Of a stretch of DNA of 64,000 bases, positions 35,610-45,331 are shown piece after piece. Location: NCBI RefSeq assembly GCF_010668805.1, contig NZ_WUFT01000004.1, forward strand, positions 248,001 through 312,000. The letters are read 5' to 3'. Position 1 is the first letter of the stretch; every line of letters starts with the position of its first letter. The position numbers were made by a program, and so were the translations under genes. The stretch is from Rhizobium phaseoli. Lineage in GTDB: Bacteria; Pseudomonadota; Alphaproteobacteria; Rhizobiales; Rhizobiaceae. The notes below the pieces were generated by a model. It was not told where the DNA came from. It was given only the letters and a program-made list of their open reading frames with translations, and ran no database searches.

Positions 35610-37211
35610 TCAGTGGCCGCCACCGCCTCCCCCGCCTTGCGGCGCAGGTTTCTTGATCATCGCGACACCGAGGATCATCGCAACGAAAAGCGCGGTCAGG
35701 ATGAGGAACACGTCGCTGAAAGAGAGGACAATCGCCTGCTTGGTGGCCAGACCGACCATCTGCTTAATCGCGACCGAGGCGCCATCCATGCCATAGGTGT
35801 TGAAATTGGCGGTCATGTTATTCATCTGGTCGATCGCGGCCGGATTGCCCCAGTCCAAATTCTCCCGCAGCCGTTCGTAGTGCACGTCCTGCCGGTTGGT
35901 GAGTACGGTGTTGATGACCGCAAGACCGACGGCACCGCCGAGGTTTCTGGTCAGGTTGAACAGGCCGGATGCGCCGCGGATGCGCGACGGCGGCATGGTG
36001 CCGAGCGCTATATTGTTGATCGGCACCATGCACATCATCAGCCCGAAACCGCGCAGGATCTGCGGGATGAACAGTTCGTAGAAATCCCAATCCGCCGTCA
36101 GGTGTATCATGATGTAGGTACCGGCGGCGAAGCTGGTGAAACCGATCACCATCATCAGGCGCAGGTCCATCTTCGTCGACAGCCGACCGGCAATCGGCGC
36201 GGTGAAGAACATCGCAAGCCCGGACACGAACATCGTCTGGCCGATCATCAGTGAATCATAGCCACGAATGCGTCCGAGATAGACCGGATAGATATAGGTG
36301 AGGCCATAGAGGCCGATTCCCATGACGAAGGAGAAGATCGAGCCGAATGAGAAATTCCGGTTCGAAAAGGCCCTGAGGTCGACGACGGGGAACTCCACCG
36401 TGAAGGCACGATAGAAGAAGATGACGGCCGCAACGCCCGAGGCGACGGCGGCGATGACGATGGAGCTGTCGTTGAACCAATCGTTCGAATTGCCCTCTTC
36501 GAGCACGTATTCCATCGCACCGAGAAAGATGCCCATCGAGAAAAGCCCCCACCAGTCGAACTTCTTGAAGAGCGACAGTTCCGGCTTGTCGAAATCGATG
36601 AAGTTCCAGGTGACGAGCGTGACGATGATGCCGGGGACGATATTGACGAGGAACAGCCAGTGCCAGGAAAAGGCATGACTGAGATAACCGCCGACCGTGG
36701 GACCAATGGTCGGCGCCAGCGTGGCGATCAGGCCGATGATCGGCGAAACGATGCTGCGCTTCGACGCCGGAAAGATGGTGAAGGCAGCCGCGAAGACCGA
36801 TGGGATCATGCCGCCGCCGATAAAACCCTGGATGGCGCGGTAGACGATCATCTGGTCGATATTCGTCGCCGTCGCCGCAAGCGCGCTCGCCATGGTGAAA
36901 CCGGCAGCCGAGATTGCGAAGAGATAACGTGTCGAGATGATGCGCGCCAGCGTACCCGAAAGCGGGATCATGATCACTTCGGCGATCAGATAGGCTGTCT
37001 GCACCCAGCCGACTTCGTCGCTGCCGGCCGAAAGGCCGGCCTGGATTTCGGCAAGCGAAGCCGAGACGATTTGGATGTCGAGGATTGACATGAACATGCC
37101 GAGCACCATCGCGAAGAAGGCGATGAGCTTCCTCGGATCCATATGATCCTCGGCATGGGGGGCGGGCGCTGCCGGAATCGTCCCTGCTGTTGCTGTCGCA
37201 CTTCCGGCCAT
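35610..37211 (-). CDS. DHA2-family MFS multidrug efflux permease (EmrB-like)
   Basis: A 533-residue inner-membrane transporter with about 14 hydrophobic segments. The DHA2 motif LDIQIVSASLAEIQAGL occurs in the first helix, followed by WVQTAYLIAEVIMIPLSG and the antiporter region GPTVGGYLSHAFSWHWLF. The C-terminus is a run of glycines ending GGH. GGAGG precedes the start by seven bases. It follows the membrane fusion protein gene by 27 bases. The pair likely exports hydrophobic toxic compounds across the envelope with an outer membrane partner encoded elsewhere. Confidence 0.92.
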   Translation of the reverse strand: MAGSATATAGTIPAAPAPHAEDHMDPRKLIAFFAMVLGMFMSILDIQIVSASLAEIQAGLSAGSDEVGWVQTAYLIAEVIMIPLSGTLARIISTRYLFAISAAGFTMASALAATATNIDQMIVYRAIQGFIGGGMIPSVFAAAFTIFPASKRSIVSPIIGLIATLAPTIGPTVGGYLSHAFSWHWLFLVNIVPGIIVTLVTWNFIDFDKPELSLFKKFDWWGLFSMGIFLGAMEYVLEEGNSNDWFNDSSIVIAAVASGVAAVIFFYRAFTVEFPVVDLRAFSNRNFSFGSIFSFVMGIGLYGLTYIYPVYLGRIRGYDSLMIGQTMFVSGLAMFFTAPIAGRLSTKMDLRLMMVIGFTSFAAGTYIMIHLTADWDFYELFIPQILRGFGLMMCMVPINNIALGTMPPSRIRGASGLFNLTRNLGGAVGLAVINTVLTNRQDVHYERLRENLDWGNPAAIDQMNNMTANFNTYGMDGASVAIKQMVGLATKQAIVLSFSDVFLILTALFVAMILGVAMIKKPAPQGGGGGGGH

Positions 37212-37238
37212 CGAAGAACCTCCGCCTTGTCTAAAGGC

Positions 37239-38447
37239 TTACTTGCTCGGCGCCGTGCGGGTATCGACGTCGACGACGACGCTCAGGCCGGCGCGCAGAC
37301 GCCCGCTATCGAGCGCATCCTGCGGCAGCGCGATGCGCACCGGCACGCGCTGGATCACCTTGGTGAAGTTGCCCGTGGCATTTTCCGGCGGCAGCAGCGA
37401 GAAGACTGAGCCGGAAGCCGGCGAGATCGATTCCACGGTGCCGACAACAGGATGGTCGCTATAGGCATCGACATGGACGTTAACCTTCGAGCCGGGAACC
37501 AGATGCTGTATCTGCGTTTCCTTGAAGTTGGCGTCGATATAGAGCTCATGCACCGGAACGAGCGCCATCAGACGCTGGCCCGGCGAAACGAGATCGCCTT
37601 CCTGGACCGAGCGGTTGCCGACGATGCCGTCATAAGGCGCCTTGAGCACGGTGAAGGAGAGGTCGCGGGCGGCCTTGTCGCGCGAAATTTCCAGCGAACG
37701 GACCGAACCTTCGGCCTCCTTGCGCTGCGCCTGGAGGATGGTGATGTTGGCCTGCGCGGCGGTGATATTGGCGTCGCCGCCGGCAAGATTGGCCTTGGCC
37801 TGGTCGAGCGCGATATTGGCATTGTCGAGATCGGCGGCAGTGCCGACCGACTTCGCTTGCAGCTCGCTCTGGCGCTTCTGGGTAATCTCGGCACCGCGAA
37901 CGGCCGCTTCGAGTGCCACCTTTTGCGCCCGCGCCTGTAAGAGGCTGGCATTGGCGCCTTCTATCTGCGCGTCGATGCGCTGCAGCGAAAGCTGTTCGGT
38001 GGCGATCTGGGCCTCGGCCTGATCGAGGGCGTTCTGATAGTCGCCGTTATCAAGCGTGGCAAGCACGTCGCCCGCTTTGACTTCCTGGTTGGCGACTACA
38101 TTCACCTTCGCGACGTAGCCCGTGACCTTCGGCGATATCGTTGCAATATCGCCCTCGATATAGGCGTCGTCTGTCGACACCATGAAGCGGCCGTTCGTCC
38201 ACCATTCGTAACCATACCAGCCGCCGCCCGCCAGAATGGCGAGAACAACGATCGGCAGCACCGGGCTGCGGCGCTTCTTCGCAGCTGCAGGTGCAGCGAC
38301 CGGCGCCGACTGCGCAGGCGCCGATGGTTTCTCGCGGGCTTCCGCCGTCGGAGCTTCTGCAACCGCCGCGACTTCGGCCTTCACCTCTTCGGCTTCGGCG
38401 TTTTCGCTGACAATCCGCGCGACGCTGCTTTTCTGGTTGCTCGACAT
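37239..38447 (-). CDS. HlyD/EmrA-type membrane fusion protein
   Basis: A 402-residue periplasmic adaptor. A cytoplasmic Ala/Pro-rich N-terminus leads to one membrane helix (SPVLPIVVLAILAGGGWYGY) near residue 62. The lipoyl-like half (YIEGDIATISPKVTGYVAKV), a long alpha-helical hairpin (residues 145-255) and the second lipoyl half (VLKAPYDGIVGNRSVQEGDL) follow. The ATG at 38447 is preferred over the in-frame GTG at 38453. It links the MFS permease to an outer membrane channel and is the first gene of the operon. Confidence 0.92.
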   Translation of the reverse strand: MSSNQKSSVARIVSENAEAEEVKAEVAAVAEAPTAEAREKPSAPAQSAPVAAPAAAKKRRSPVLPIVVLAILAGGGWYGYEWWTNGRFMVSTDDAYIEGDIATISPKVTGYVAKVNVVANQEVKAGDVLATLDNGDYQNALDQAEAQIATEQLSLQRIDAQIEGANASLLQARAQKVALEAAVRGAEITQKRQSELQAKSVGTAADLDNANIALDQAKANLAGGDANITAAQANITILQAQRKEAEGSVRSLEISRDKAARDLSFTVLKAPYDGIVGNRSVQEGDLVSPGQRLMALVPVHELYIDANFKETQIQHLVPGSKVNVHVDAYSDHPVVGTVESISPASGSVFSLLPPENATGNFTKVIQRVPVRIALPQDALDSGRLRAGLSVVVDVDTRTAPSK

Positions 38448-38479
38448 GGCCACTTTACCGATCTTGGAGTAAATAATCG

Positions 38480-38552
38480 AACTGAACGGTTCGGTTCAGT
38501 TGACTTAAACCTGTTTTACCGTCATATCAAGATGTATAGAACCAATCGGTTC
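38480..38552. promoter_or_regulatory. Two palindromes in the efflux/TetR divergent promoter
   Basis: AACTGAAC (38480-38487) and GTTCAGTT (38494-38501) are perfect arms around GGTTCG. A second palindrome, GAACCAATCGGTTC, lies at 38539-38552. Both contain GAAC/GTTC halves. They sit between the divergent efflux operon and the TetR gene and are good candidates for its binding sites. Confidence 0.7.
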
Positions 38553-38599
38553 GATTTCTTTTAAAGAAAAAACGAAACCGTGAATACGGTTAAGGATAA

Positions 38600-39280
38600 A
38601 TGACGCTGAAACCCGACCACGCCGCCGTCTTCAGCCCTCCCATTGGCGGAGGCCGGTTTGCCGCGGGCGAAGACCCGGCCAAGCGCCAGCAGATTCTCGC
38701 CGGCGCCAAGCGCGTCTTCATGAAGATGGGCTTCGACGCCGCCAGCATGAACGACGTGACGCGCGAGGCCGGCGTCTCCAAGGGAACGCTCTACGTCTAT
38801 TTCACCAACAAGGAAGAACTGTTTTCGGCAATGATCGAGGCCGAGCGCGCCGCCTTCGTGGCGGCCGTGCGCACGGCGCTTGCCGAACATGACGATCCCG
38901 AAACCGGTCTGTACGAATTCGGGGTAAGCTTCGTCACCCATATGACCGATGAAAAGGTCATCAGCGCCATGCGCACCGTTCTTGGCGTGCGCGACCGCAT
39001 GCCGGTGCTCTGTCAACGCTTCTTCAAGGGCCCGGAAAACCTGCGCACCATCATGCGCGATTTTCTCGAACGACAGATCACCGAAGGCAGGCTCGAGATC
39101 GACGATATCGATCTGGCCGCCGGCCAGTTTCTCGACCTCGCCAGCGGCAGTTTCTTCAAGCTCCGTCTGTTCGGAAGCATGGAAGAGCCGCCCCATCGCG
39201 ACGAAATCGAGCGCGTCATTCGCGGCGCGATCCGGGTCTTCATGGCCGCTTACGGCGCGCGCCAGCACGAGAGCCCCTGA
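38600..39280 (+). CDS. TetR/AcrR-family repressor of the efflux operon
   Basis: A 226-residue TetR-type regulator. The helix-turn-helix segment FDAASMNDVTREAGVSKGTLYVYFTNKEELF occupies about residues 47-77 after a proline-rich N-terminal tail. The C-terminal ligand domain reads FFKLRLFGSMEEPPHRDEIERV near its end. AAGGA lies directly before the ATG. It is divergent from the EmrAB-like genes, and the palindromes between them suggest it represses both. The inducing compound is unknown. Confidence 0.9.
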   Translation: MTLKPDHAAVFSPPIGGGRFAAGEDPAKRQQILAGAKRVFMKMGFDAASMNDVTREAGVSKGTLYVYFTNKEELFSAMIEAERAAFVAAVRTALAEHDDPETGLYEFGVSFVTHMTDEKVISAMRTVLGVRDRMPVLCQRFFKGPENLRTIMRDFLERQITEGRLEIDDIDLAAGQFLDLASGSFFKLRLFGSMEEPPHRDEIERVIRGAIRVFMAAYGARQHESP

Positions 39281-39384
39281 CCACATCCTTGACGGTCGCT
39301 CCCCGCCGACCGAAACTCCGCAACAACGATCAAACCCGGCTGCCGGCATTTCTCTAAGAAGGAGCGGTAACCAGGGGAGTAAGG

Positions 39385-40224
39385 ATGAGCGCCATCGCAC
39401 GGGCGATATGGTTCATAGAGAGCCATTTCGAAAGCGATCTATCGCTGGAAGAGATATCGGAAGCAGCCGGATTGTCGCGTTACCATCTGTCACGCGTCTT
39501 CGGGCTCGTCACCGGCCACTCGATCAGCGGCTATATCAGAGGGCGGCGCCTCAGCCGCGCCTTGCCCACGCTTGTTAGCGGCTCGTCCACCATTCTCGAG
39601 GTTGCGCTTTGCGCGGGCTACGGCTCGCACGAAGCTTTCACCCGTGCCTTCCGCGACCAGTTCGGCATGACGCCGGATGCGGTGCGCCGGCAGGGGCACG
39701 CCCGCAACCTTGTCTTGCTGGAGCCGATCAGAATGGACCCCGCCCACCTCAACGACCTCGAACCGCCCCGCTTCGAAACCCTTCAGCCGATGCTCTTTGC
39801 CGGTCTGCAGGAGATCTACCCCTATGGCGGCAATGCCGCCATTCCTTCGCTCTGGCAGAAGTTCAATGCCCATTTCGGCCATATACCAGGCCAGAAAGGC
39901 AACGTCGCCTACGGCATCTGCACGCATATCGACGGCGAAGCGGAGAAATTCCGCTACATGGCCGCGGCCGAAATCTCCGATGCGGGTGATCTGCCGGCGG
40001 ATTTTGCAACGCTCAAGCTTCCCGGCCAGCGCTACGTCGTCTTCACTCATCGCGGCCATGTCTCCGGCATTCCCGCGACCATGCACCGGATTTTCGGCAC
40101 ATGGTGGCCGACCTCCGGCCTGGAGCATGGCGAGACCCCCGACATGTTCGAACGCTACGACGAGCGCTTCGACCCCTATACCGGCATGGGCGTCACCGAA
40201 ATCTGGTTGCCGATCAGAGCATGA
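39385..40224 (+). CDS. AraC-family regulator with a GyrI-like effector domain
   Basis: A 279-residue regulator. Two AraC helix-turn-helix motifs occupy residues 8-105 (LEEISEAAGLSRYHLSRVF and EVALCAGYGSHEAFTRAFRDQFG). The C-terminal half is a GyrI/BacR-like small-molecule domain (FETLQPMLFAGLQEIYPYG through YTGMGVTEIWLPI). Proteins of this layout respond to drugs or cationic compounds. It follows the TetR gene on the same strand but with a 104-base gap, so it is probably transcribed separately. Confidence 0.88.
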   Translation: MSAIARAIWFIESHFESDLSLEEISEAAGLSRYHLSRVFGLVTGHSISGYIRGRRLSRALPTLVSGSSTILEVALCAGYGSHEAFTRAFRDQFGMTPDAVRRQGHARNLVLLEPIRMDPAHLNDLEPPRFETLQPMLFAGLQEIYPYGGNAAIPSLWQKFNAHFGHIPGQKGNVAYGICTHIDGEAEKFRYMAAAEISDAGDLPADFATLKLPGQRYVVFTHRGHVSGIPATMHRIFGTWWPTSGLEHGETPDMFERYDERFDPYTGMGVTEIWLPIRA

Positions 40225-40275
40225 CGCCGAAAAGTGTGAGCGGTTTTCTCATGACATCGTCCTGTTCTAGGGAAT
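40218..40275. repeat. Degenerate RIME-like intergenic palindrome
   Basis: AGAGCATGACGCCGAAAAGT, followed by GTGAGCGGTTTTC and then CATGACATCGTCCTGTTCT, resembles the rhizobial RIME palindrome, with the left arm beginning inside the AraC stop region. The right arm has diverged. The call rests on remembered family sequence and visible partial symmetry. Confidence 0.4.
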
Positions 40276-40383
40276 AAAAGTCACATCGATTTCGTATACC
40301 CCCTTGCGGTGCTTGCGTAGCAGGCTACCCAAACTACATTGCGCGCGTCATTCACGCATGTGACGCAAGAGGGATATACGCTT

Positions 40384-41133
40384 ATGCAGGAAATCATGAC
40401 GCTCATTCAGGATCCGGCCGCCTGGGTGGCGCTCATCACGCTGGTGGTGATGGAAGTCGTTCTCGGGATCGACAACCTGATCTTCATTTCCATTCTCACC
40501 AACAAACTGCCGCCTGAACACCGGGAGAAGGCTCGCAAGATCGGCATCGGTCTTGCGCTCGTCATGCGCCTCGCACTCCTCGGCACCGTCGCCTGGATCG
40601 TGCAACTGACCGAACCTCTATTCGAGGCCTTCGGACACGGCTTCTCCTGGAAGGATCTGATCCTGATCGCCGGCGGCTTGTTCCTGGTCTGGAAAGCCAC
40701 CAAGGAAATTCACCACAGCGTCGATCCTGTAGACCAGCAGGAGGATTTCATCGCGAAATCCACCACGACAGGCTTTGCATCGGCGATCGGCCAGATCCTG
40801 CTGCTCGACCTGGTCTTTTCGGTCGACAGCATCATCACTGCGGTCGGCATGACGCCGCATCTGCCGATCATGGTGGTCGCCGTCGTCGCCGCCGTTACCG
40901 TCATGCTGGTTGCCGCGACCCCGCTTGCCAACTTCATCGAGCGGAACCCGACGATCGTCATGCTGGCGCTCGCCTTCCTGCTGATGATCGGCACGACGCT
41001 GATCGCCGAAGGCATGGGCTTCCATGTGCCGAAGGGCTACGTCTACGCCGCCATGGCCTTCTCGGCGCTGGTCGAGGTGCTGAACATGTTCGCGCGCAAT
41101 GCCCGCAAGCGCAAGCGCGAAAGCGCGCATTGA
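40384..41133 (+). CDS. TerC-family integral membrane protein
   Basis: A 249-residue membrane protein with about seven hydrophobic helices. The two conserved acidic motifs of the TerC family are present in [14 protein letters not shown] near residue 27 and [14 protein letters not shown] near 142, and the C-terminus is strongly basic ([12 protein letters not shown]). Family members are linked to tellurium resistance or metal-ion export, often manganese. No partner gene is adjacent. I saw no yybP-ykoY-like riboswitch upstream. Confidence 0.88.
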   Translation: MQEIMTLIQDPAAWVALITLVVMEVVLGIDNLIFISILTNKLPPEHREKARKIGIGLALVMRLALLGTVAWIVQLTEPLFEAFGHGFSWKDLILIAGGLFLVWKATKEIHHSVDPVDQQEDFIAKSTTTGFASAIGQILLLDLVFSVDSIITAVGMTPHLPIMVVAVVAAVTVMLVAATPLANFIERNPTIVMLALAFLLMIGTTLIAEGMGFHVPKGYVYAAMAFSALVEVLNMFARNARKRKRESAH

Positions 41134-41142
41134 GGCTGAAGC

Positions 41143-41174
41143 GAGAAGGCGCGGCGAAACCGGCGCGCCTTCTC
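41143..41174 (+). terminator. Hairpin after the TerC gene
   Basis: GAGAAGGCGCG (41143-41153) pairs perfectly with CGCGCCTTCTC (41164-41174) ten bases after the TerC stop. The T-run that follows is short (CTTCC), so it may be a weak terminator. Confidence 0.6.
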
Positions 41175-41370
41175 TTCCATCGGGCCTTTGCAGGCGGTTT
41201 TTCTTGACGCGCCGGTTGAATATGGCCTAAGGCCAGCCGAACGGACGATCGGCGGATAATGCGGGCGTATGCCCTTTTTCGGCCGGTTTGCCGATGAAGA
41301 TATCTGCATCCTTCGACCGAACGTCGCTTTCCCCGGAAAGCCGTCCGGCGTTCATTGACGGGCCATACCA

Positions 41371-42825
41371 ATGACAACTTCCGGCGTCCGCGTCCGCATC
41401 GCTCCCTCGCCGACCGGCGAGCCGCATGTCGGCACCGCTTACATCGCTCTCTTCAACTACCTTTTCGCCAAGAAGCACGGCGGCGAGTTCATCCTGCGCA
41501 TTGAGGATACCGACGCGGCGCGCTCGACCCCGGAATTCGAGACGAAGGTGTTGGACGCCCTGAAATGGTGCGGCCTGGAATGGAAGGAAGGCCCGGATAT
41601 CGGCGGTCCCTACGGCCCTTATCGCCAGTCCGACCGCAAGCCGATGTACCAGCCATACGCCGAGGAGTTGCTGGAAAAGGGCCATGCTTTCCGCTGTTTC
41701 TGCACGCCCGCGCGCCTCGAACAGATGCGCGAAACTCAGCGCGCCGCCGGCAAGCCGCCAAAGTATGATGGCCTCTGCCTCAATCTGACGGCCGAGGAAG
41801 TGACCTCGCGCATGGCAGCCGGAGAGACGACCGTCATCCGGATGAAGATCCCGGCCGAAGGCTCGTGCGACTTCACCGACGGCGTCTACGGCGATGTCTC
41901 CATCCCCTGGGATTCCGTCGACATGCAGGTGCTGGTCAAGGCCGACGGCATGCCGACCTATCACATGGCCAACGTCATCGACGACCATCTGATGAAGATC
42001 ACCCATGTCGCACGCGGCGAAGAATGGTTGGCTTCAGTGCCGAAGCACATCCTGCTCTACCGCTATTTCGGTTGGGACCAGCCGGTCTTCATGCATCTGT
42101 CGCTGATGCGCAACGCCGACAAATCGAAACTGTCGAAGCGCAAGAACCCAACCTCGATCTCCTATTATTCCGCGCTCGGCTATATCCCCGAAGCCCTGAT
42201 GAACTTCCTCGGCCTGTTCTTCATCCAGATCGCCGAAGGTGAGGAGCTGTTGACGATGGATGAGCTTTCGGAGAAGTTCGACCCGGAAATGCTCTCCAAG
42301 GCCGGCGCGATCTTCGACATCCAGAAGCTCGATTGGCTGAATGGCCGCTGGATCCGCGAGAAGCTTTCCGAAGAGGAATTCCAGGCTCGTGTGCTGAGCT
42401 GGGCGATGGAAAACGACCGCCTGAAGGCCGGCTTGCGCCTATCGCAGACGCGTATTTCCAAGCTCGGCGAGCTGCCCGATCTCGCCGGCTTCCTGCTGAA
42501 GTCCGATCTCGGCCTGCAGCCTTCCGACTTCGCCAAGATCAAGTCGCCGCCGGAAGAGATCCTGGAGATCCTCAACACCGTTCAGCCGGATCTCGAAAAG
42601 ATCCTGGAATGGAATGTCGAGACGATCGAGGCAGAGCTGCGCGCGATTGCCGACCGCATGGGCAAGAAGCTGAAGGTGGTGGTCTCGCCACTCTTTGTCG
42701 CCGTGTCCGGCTCGTCGCGTTCGCTGCCGCTCTTCGATTCCATGGCGATCCTCGGCCGGTCCGTCGTGCGTCAGCGCCTGAAGCTCGCCTCGCAGGCGGT
42801 TGCCGCCCTCGTTGGCTCGAAGTAA
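41371..42825 (+). CDS. gltX: Glutamyl-tRNA synthetase
   Basis: A 484-residue class I aminoacyl-tRNA synthetase. The HIGH-type motif appears as APSPTGEPHVGTAYIALFNY near residue 10, and the KMSKS-type motif as DKSKLSKRKNP near residue 250. It charges tRNA-Glu, and in alphaproteobacteria also tRNA-Gln for later amidation. The Shine-Dalgarno is weak. It lies 22 bases upstream of lysS on the same strand, so the two synthetase genes form an operon. Confidence 0.95.
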   Translation: MTTSGVRVRIAPSPTGEPHVGTAYIALFNYLFAKKHGGEFILRIEDTDAARSTPEFETKVLDALKWCGLEWKEGPDIGGPYGPYRQSDRKPMYQPYAEELLEKGHAFRCFCTPARLEQMRETQRAAGKPPKYDGLCLNLTAEEVTSRMAAGETTVIRMKIPAEGSCDFTDGVYGDVSIPWDSVDMQVLVKADGMPTYHMANVIDDHLMKITHVARGEEWLASVPKHILLYRYFGWDQPVFMHLSLMRNADKSKLSKRKNPTSISYYSALGYIPEALMNFLGLFFIQIAEGEELLTMDELSEKFDPEMLSKAGAIFDIQKLDWLNGRWIREKLSEEEFQARVLSWAMENDRLKAGLRLSQTRISKLGELPDLAGFLLKSDLGLQPSDFAKIKSPPEEILEILNTVQPDLEKILEWNVETIEAELRAIADRMGKKLKVVVSPLFVAVSGSSRSLPLFDSMAILGRSVVRQRLKLASQAVAALVGSK

Positions 42826-42847
42826 GAACAGTCAGAGGATTTCGACA

Positions 42848-44344
42848 GTGGCTGACAACAAGACCGAAAACACCCTTTCCTCCGACGCGACTGAGGTGCG
42901 CGCCCAGAAGCTGAAGCTGCTGCGCGAGCAGATCGGCGACGTCTACCCGGCGCATTTCCACCGGACGATGACCAATGCCGAGCTCGGCGCCAAATACGAA
43001 TCTCTGGAACCCGACGTCGAGACGCAGGACATCGTGACCGTTGCCGGTCGCGTTTATTCCTCGCGTAACTCCGGCATGTTCATGGATATCCACGACGCCG
43101 GCGGCAAGATCCAGATTTTCAGTCACAAGGACACGACCCCGGAAGAAGCCCGGGCGCTGCTGCCGATGATCGATATCGGCGATATCATCGGCGTCACCGG
43201 CATCGTGCGCCGCACCAAGCGCGGCGAACTGACGATCAACGCCCAGAAGATCGAAATGCTGACCAAGTCGCTGCTGCCGATGCCCGAAAAGTGGCACGGG
43301 CTCTCCGACATCGAGCTGCGTTATCGCAAGCGCCATCTCGACATCATGACCAACGAGGATTCGAAGCTTCGCTTCCAGCAGCGCTCGAAGATCGTCTCCG
43401 GCATCCGACGCTTCATGGAGAATGACGGCTTCATGGAAGTCGAGACGCCGATGCTGCAATCGATCTATGGCGGCGCCACCGCCGAGCCGTTCAAGACGCA
43501 TCACAACACGCTGAAGCTCGACATGTATCTGCGCATCGCGCCAGAACTGTTCTTGAAGCGCACGCTGGTCTCGGGCCTCACTGACAAGGTCTTCGAGATC
43601 AACCGGAACTTCCGGAACGAAGGCGTCTCCACCCGGCACAATCCTGAATTCACCATGATGGAGTGTTATTGGGCCTATGCCGATTACGAGGACATGATGG
43701 ACCTCGTCGAGCGGCTGTTCGAGACCCTGGCGCTCTCCATCCATGGCACCACCGAATTCGAATTCGGCGACAAGCGCCTGTCCTTCAAGGGGCCGTTCAA
43801 GCGGGTGCCGATGCCTGATGCCGTCAAGGAAGTCACCGGCATCGACTTCCTGGCGATGAAGACGGACGAGGAAGCCCGCGCTGCCGCCAAGGCCGCCGGC
43901 TTCGAGGTCGAGAAAGACTGGACCTGGGGCGAATGCCTCGCCTTCATCTTCGAAGAGAAGGTGGAGCAGACGCTGATCCAGCCCTCGCACGTCACCCACT
44001 TCCCGAAGGACATCTCGCCCTTCGCCAAGGAAGTGCCGGGCGAGCCGCGCCTCGTCGAGCGCTTCGAGACCTATTGCAATGCCTGGGAACTCGGCAACGC
44101 TTTCTCGGAGCTGAACGATCCCGAAGAGCAGCGCCGCCGCATGGTCGAACAACTCGAACAGGCGCATGCCCGCGGCGAAAAGGAAAAGCAGCTGGACGAG
44201 GAATTCCTCGATGCGATCGACCAGGGCATGCCGCCGGCAGGCGGCCTCGGCATCGGCGTCGACCGCCTCATCATGCTGCTGACCAACGCGCCGTCGATCC
44301 GCGACGTCATCCTCTTCCCGGCCCGCCGCAACAAGGCCGACTGA
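42848..44344 (+). CDS. lysS: Lysyl-tRNA synthetase, class II
   Basis: A 498-residue class II synthetase. The OB-fold anticodon domain (VTVAGRVYSSRNSGMFMDIHD) is followed by motif 1 around RRFMENDGFMEVETP, motif 2 around FEINRNFRNEGVSTRHNPEF and motif 3 in GGLGIGVDRLIMLLT. The GTG start at 42848 has AGAGGA about eight bases upstream and gives VADNKTEN; upstream codons in frame overlap gltX. It charges tRNA-Lys and is followed by a strong terminator. Confidence 0.96.
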   Translation: MADNKTENTLSSDATEVRAQKLKLLREQIGDVYPAHFHRTMTNAELGAKYESLEPDVETQDIVTVAGRVYSSRNSGMFMDIHDAGGKIQIFSHKDTTPEEARALLPMIDIGDIIGVTGIVRRTKRGELTINAQKIEMLTKSLLPMPEKWHGLSDIELRYRKRHLDIMTNEDSKLRFQQRSKIVSGIRRFMENDGFMEVETPMLQSIYGGATAEPFKTHHNTLKLDMYLRIAPELFLKRTLVSGLTDKVFEINRNFRNEGVSTRHNPEFTMMECYWAYADYEDMMDLVERLFETLALSIHGTTEFEFGDKRLSFKGPFKRVPMPDAVKEVTGIDFLAMKTDEEARAAAKAAGFEVEKDWTWGECLAFIFEEKVEQTLIQPSHVTHFPKDISPFAKEVPGEPRLVERFETYCNAWELGNAFSELNDPEEQRRRMVEQLEQAHARGEKEKQLDEEFLDAIDQGMPPAGGLGIGVDRLIMLLTNAPSIRDVILFPARRNKAD

Positions 44345-44371
44345 CAGAAATAAAATATCGAACAAAATAAG

Positions 44372-44400
44372 CGGAGTGCCGGCCGGCGCTCCGTTTTTTT
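44372..44400 (+). terminator. Intrinsic terminator of the gltX-lysS operon
   Basis: CGGAGTGCCGG and CCGGCGCTCCG pair with one mismatch (44372-44393), followed by seven T residues. It begins 28 bases after the lysS stop. Confidence 0.9.
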
Positions 44401-44411
44401 GTGCTGCCCGT

Positions 44412-45152
44412 TCAGTGGGTCTTTGGCGCTTCCGCCGGCGACTCTTCGGCCGGTGCCTCCGCGCCGACATCGGCGCCGCCGCTCTCCGCAGCAGGCGCGG
44501 CCTTGCTTTCGGCCGCCGGTGCTGCGCCATGTGCGCCGCCTGCGGCCTTCTTGCCCTTTTCCCCGTTCTTCGTGGAGCCAACCGCGACCGGATCGACACA
44601 ATCCTCGGGATCCTTGAAACCGGAACTGATCATGGCGATTTCGTCGGAAGGCATATCTATGCGCTCACCGAAGAACAGCCCGTTTTCGCTGGCCTTGCCG
44701 TCATAGTAGCGCGCCGTATACGGCTTGTCGTCGAGGCCGGGAACGGTCTTGTCGGGATGCGGGATATAGACGACGTCGGCGCCGATGGCTCGGCCGCGGA
44801 TGTCGGCGCGCAATGTCGGGCCGTTCTCGTCGAGCACCACCACCTGGACCAGATCCGGCTTCTGCGCTTCATAAACGGCCTGGGCGACCCGAAGCGCGGT
44901 TTTGACGCGCGTCATCCCATCGGTCGGTTCGGTCTTGATGTATTTGCGTACCCAGATGTGGTCCTGCTTCCGGATCGTCACCAGGTTGATGTCGCTACAT
45001 TCGAGCCCGTAGCCACCACCGGCGGCACCCATCAGCCTGTCCTTGCCGACATAAACAGCCGCGCCGCCGGAAACGCCCGCCAGAAGAGCGACTCCACCGA
45101 TGATGATTGCCAATTTCCGGGAAGGCCGGAACATGCGCAGTAAGGCCTTCAC
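44412..45152 (-). CDS. Hypothetical membrane-anchored protein with an Ala/Glu-rich tail
   Basis: A 246-residue protein that I do not recognise. A single N-terminal membrane helix (LAIIIGGVALLAGVSGGAAVYV) follows a short basic segment. The middle part is soluble (CSDINLVTIRKQDHIWVRKYI onward) and probably periplasmic, with two cysteines that could pair (CSD, EDCVDP). The last 50 residues are rich in Ala, Glu, Lys and Pro and look disordered. The GTG at 45152 has GGAG eight bases upstream; the ATG at 45134 is an alternative. It is monocistronic. Confidence 0.7.
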   Translation of the reverse strand: MKALLRMFRPSRKLAIIIGGVALLAGVSGGAAVYVGKDRLMGAAGGGYGLECSDINLVTIRKQDHIWVRKYIKTEPTDGMTRVKTALRVAQAVYEAQKPDLVQVVVLDENGPTLRADIRGRAIGADVVYIPHPDKTVPGLDDKPYTARYYDGKASENGLFFGERIDMPSDEIAMISSGFKDPEDCVDPVAVGSTKNGEKGKKAAGGAHGAAPAAESKAAPAAESGGADVGAEAPAEESPAEAPKTH

Positions 45153-45331
45153 GCCAACTGCTCCGCCATCTGAAACTCCAACGCAGGACAAGTGCTGATA
45201 ATGCTAAGGAAATGACGTTTCCGAAAGTTTAAGTGGGGGTGAAAAGCCTGCGCCATTTTGAGAAAACACCAAAAAAGGTCCGCTTTCGCCGACCGCTTGC
45301 CACGGCCTGTTCCGCCATGCTCTAAACGCCC

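Noticed and set aside
40225..40383. A yybP-ykoY manganese riboswitch before the TerC gene
   Set aside because: The conserved core sequences of that riboswitch were not seen; the region holds a RIME-like remnant instead.
42572..44599. A 675-codon frame opposite gltX and lysS
   Set aside because: It runs antisense through two clear synthetase genes and has no recognisable domain.
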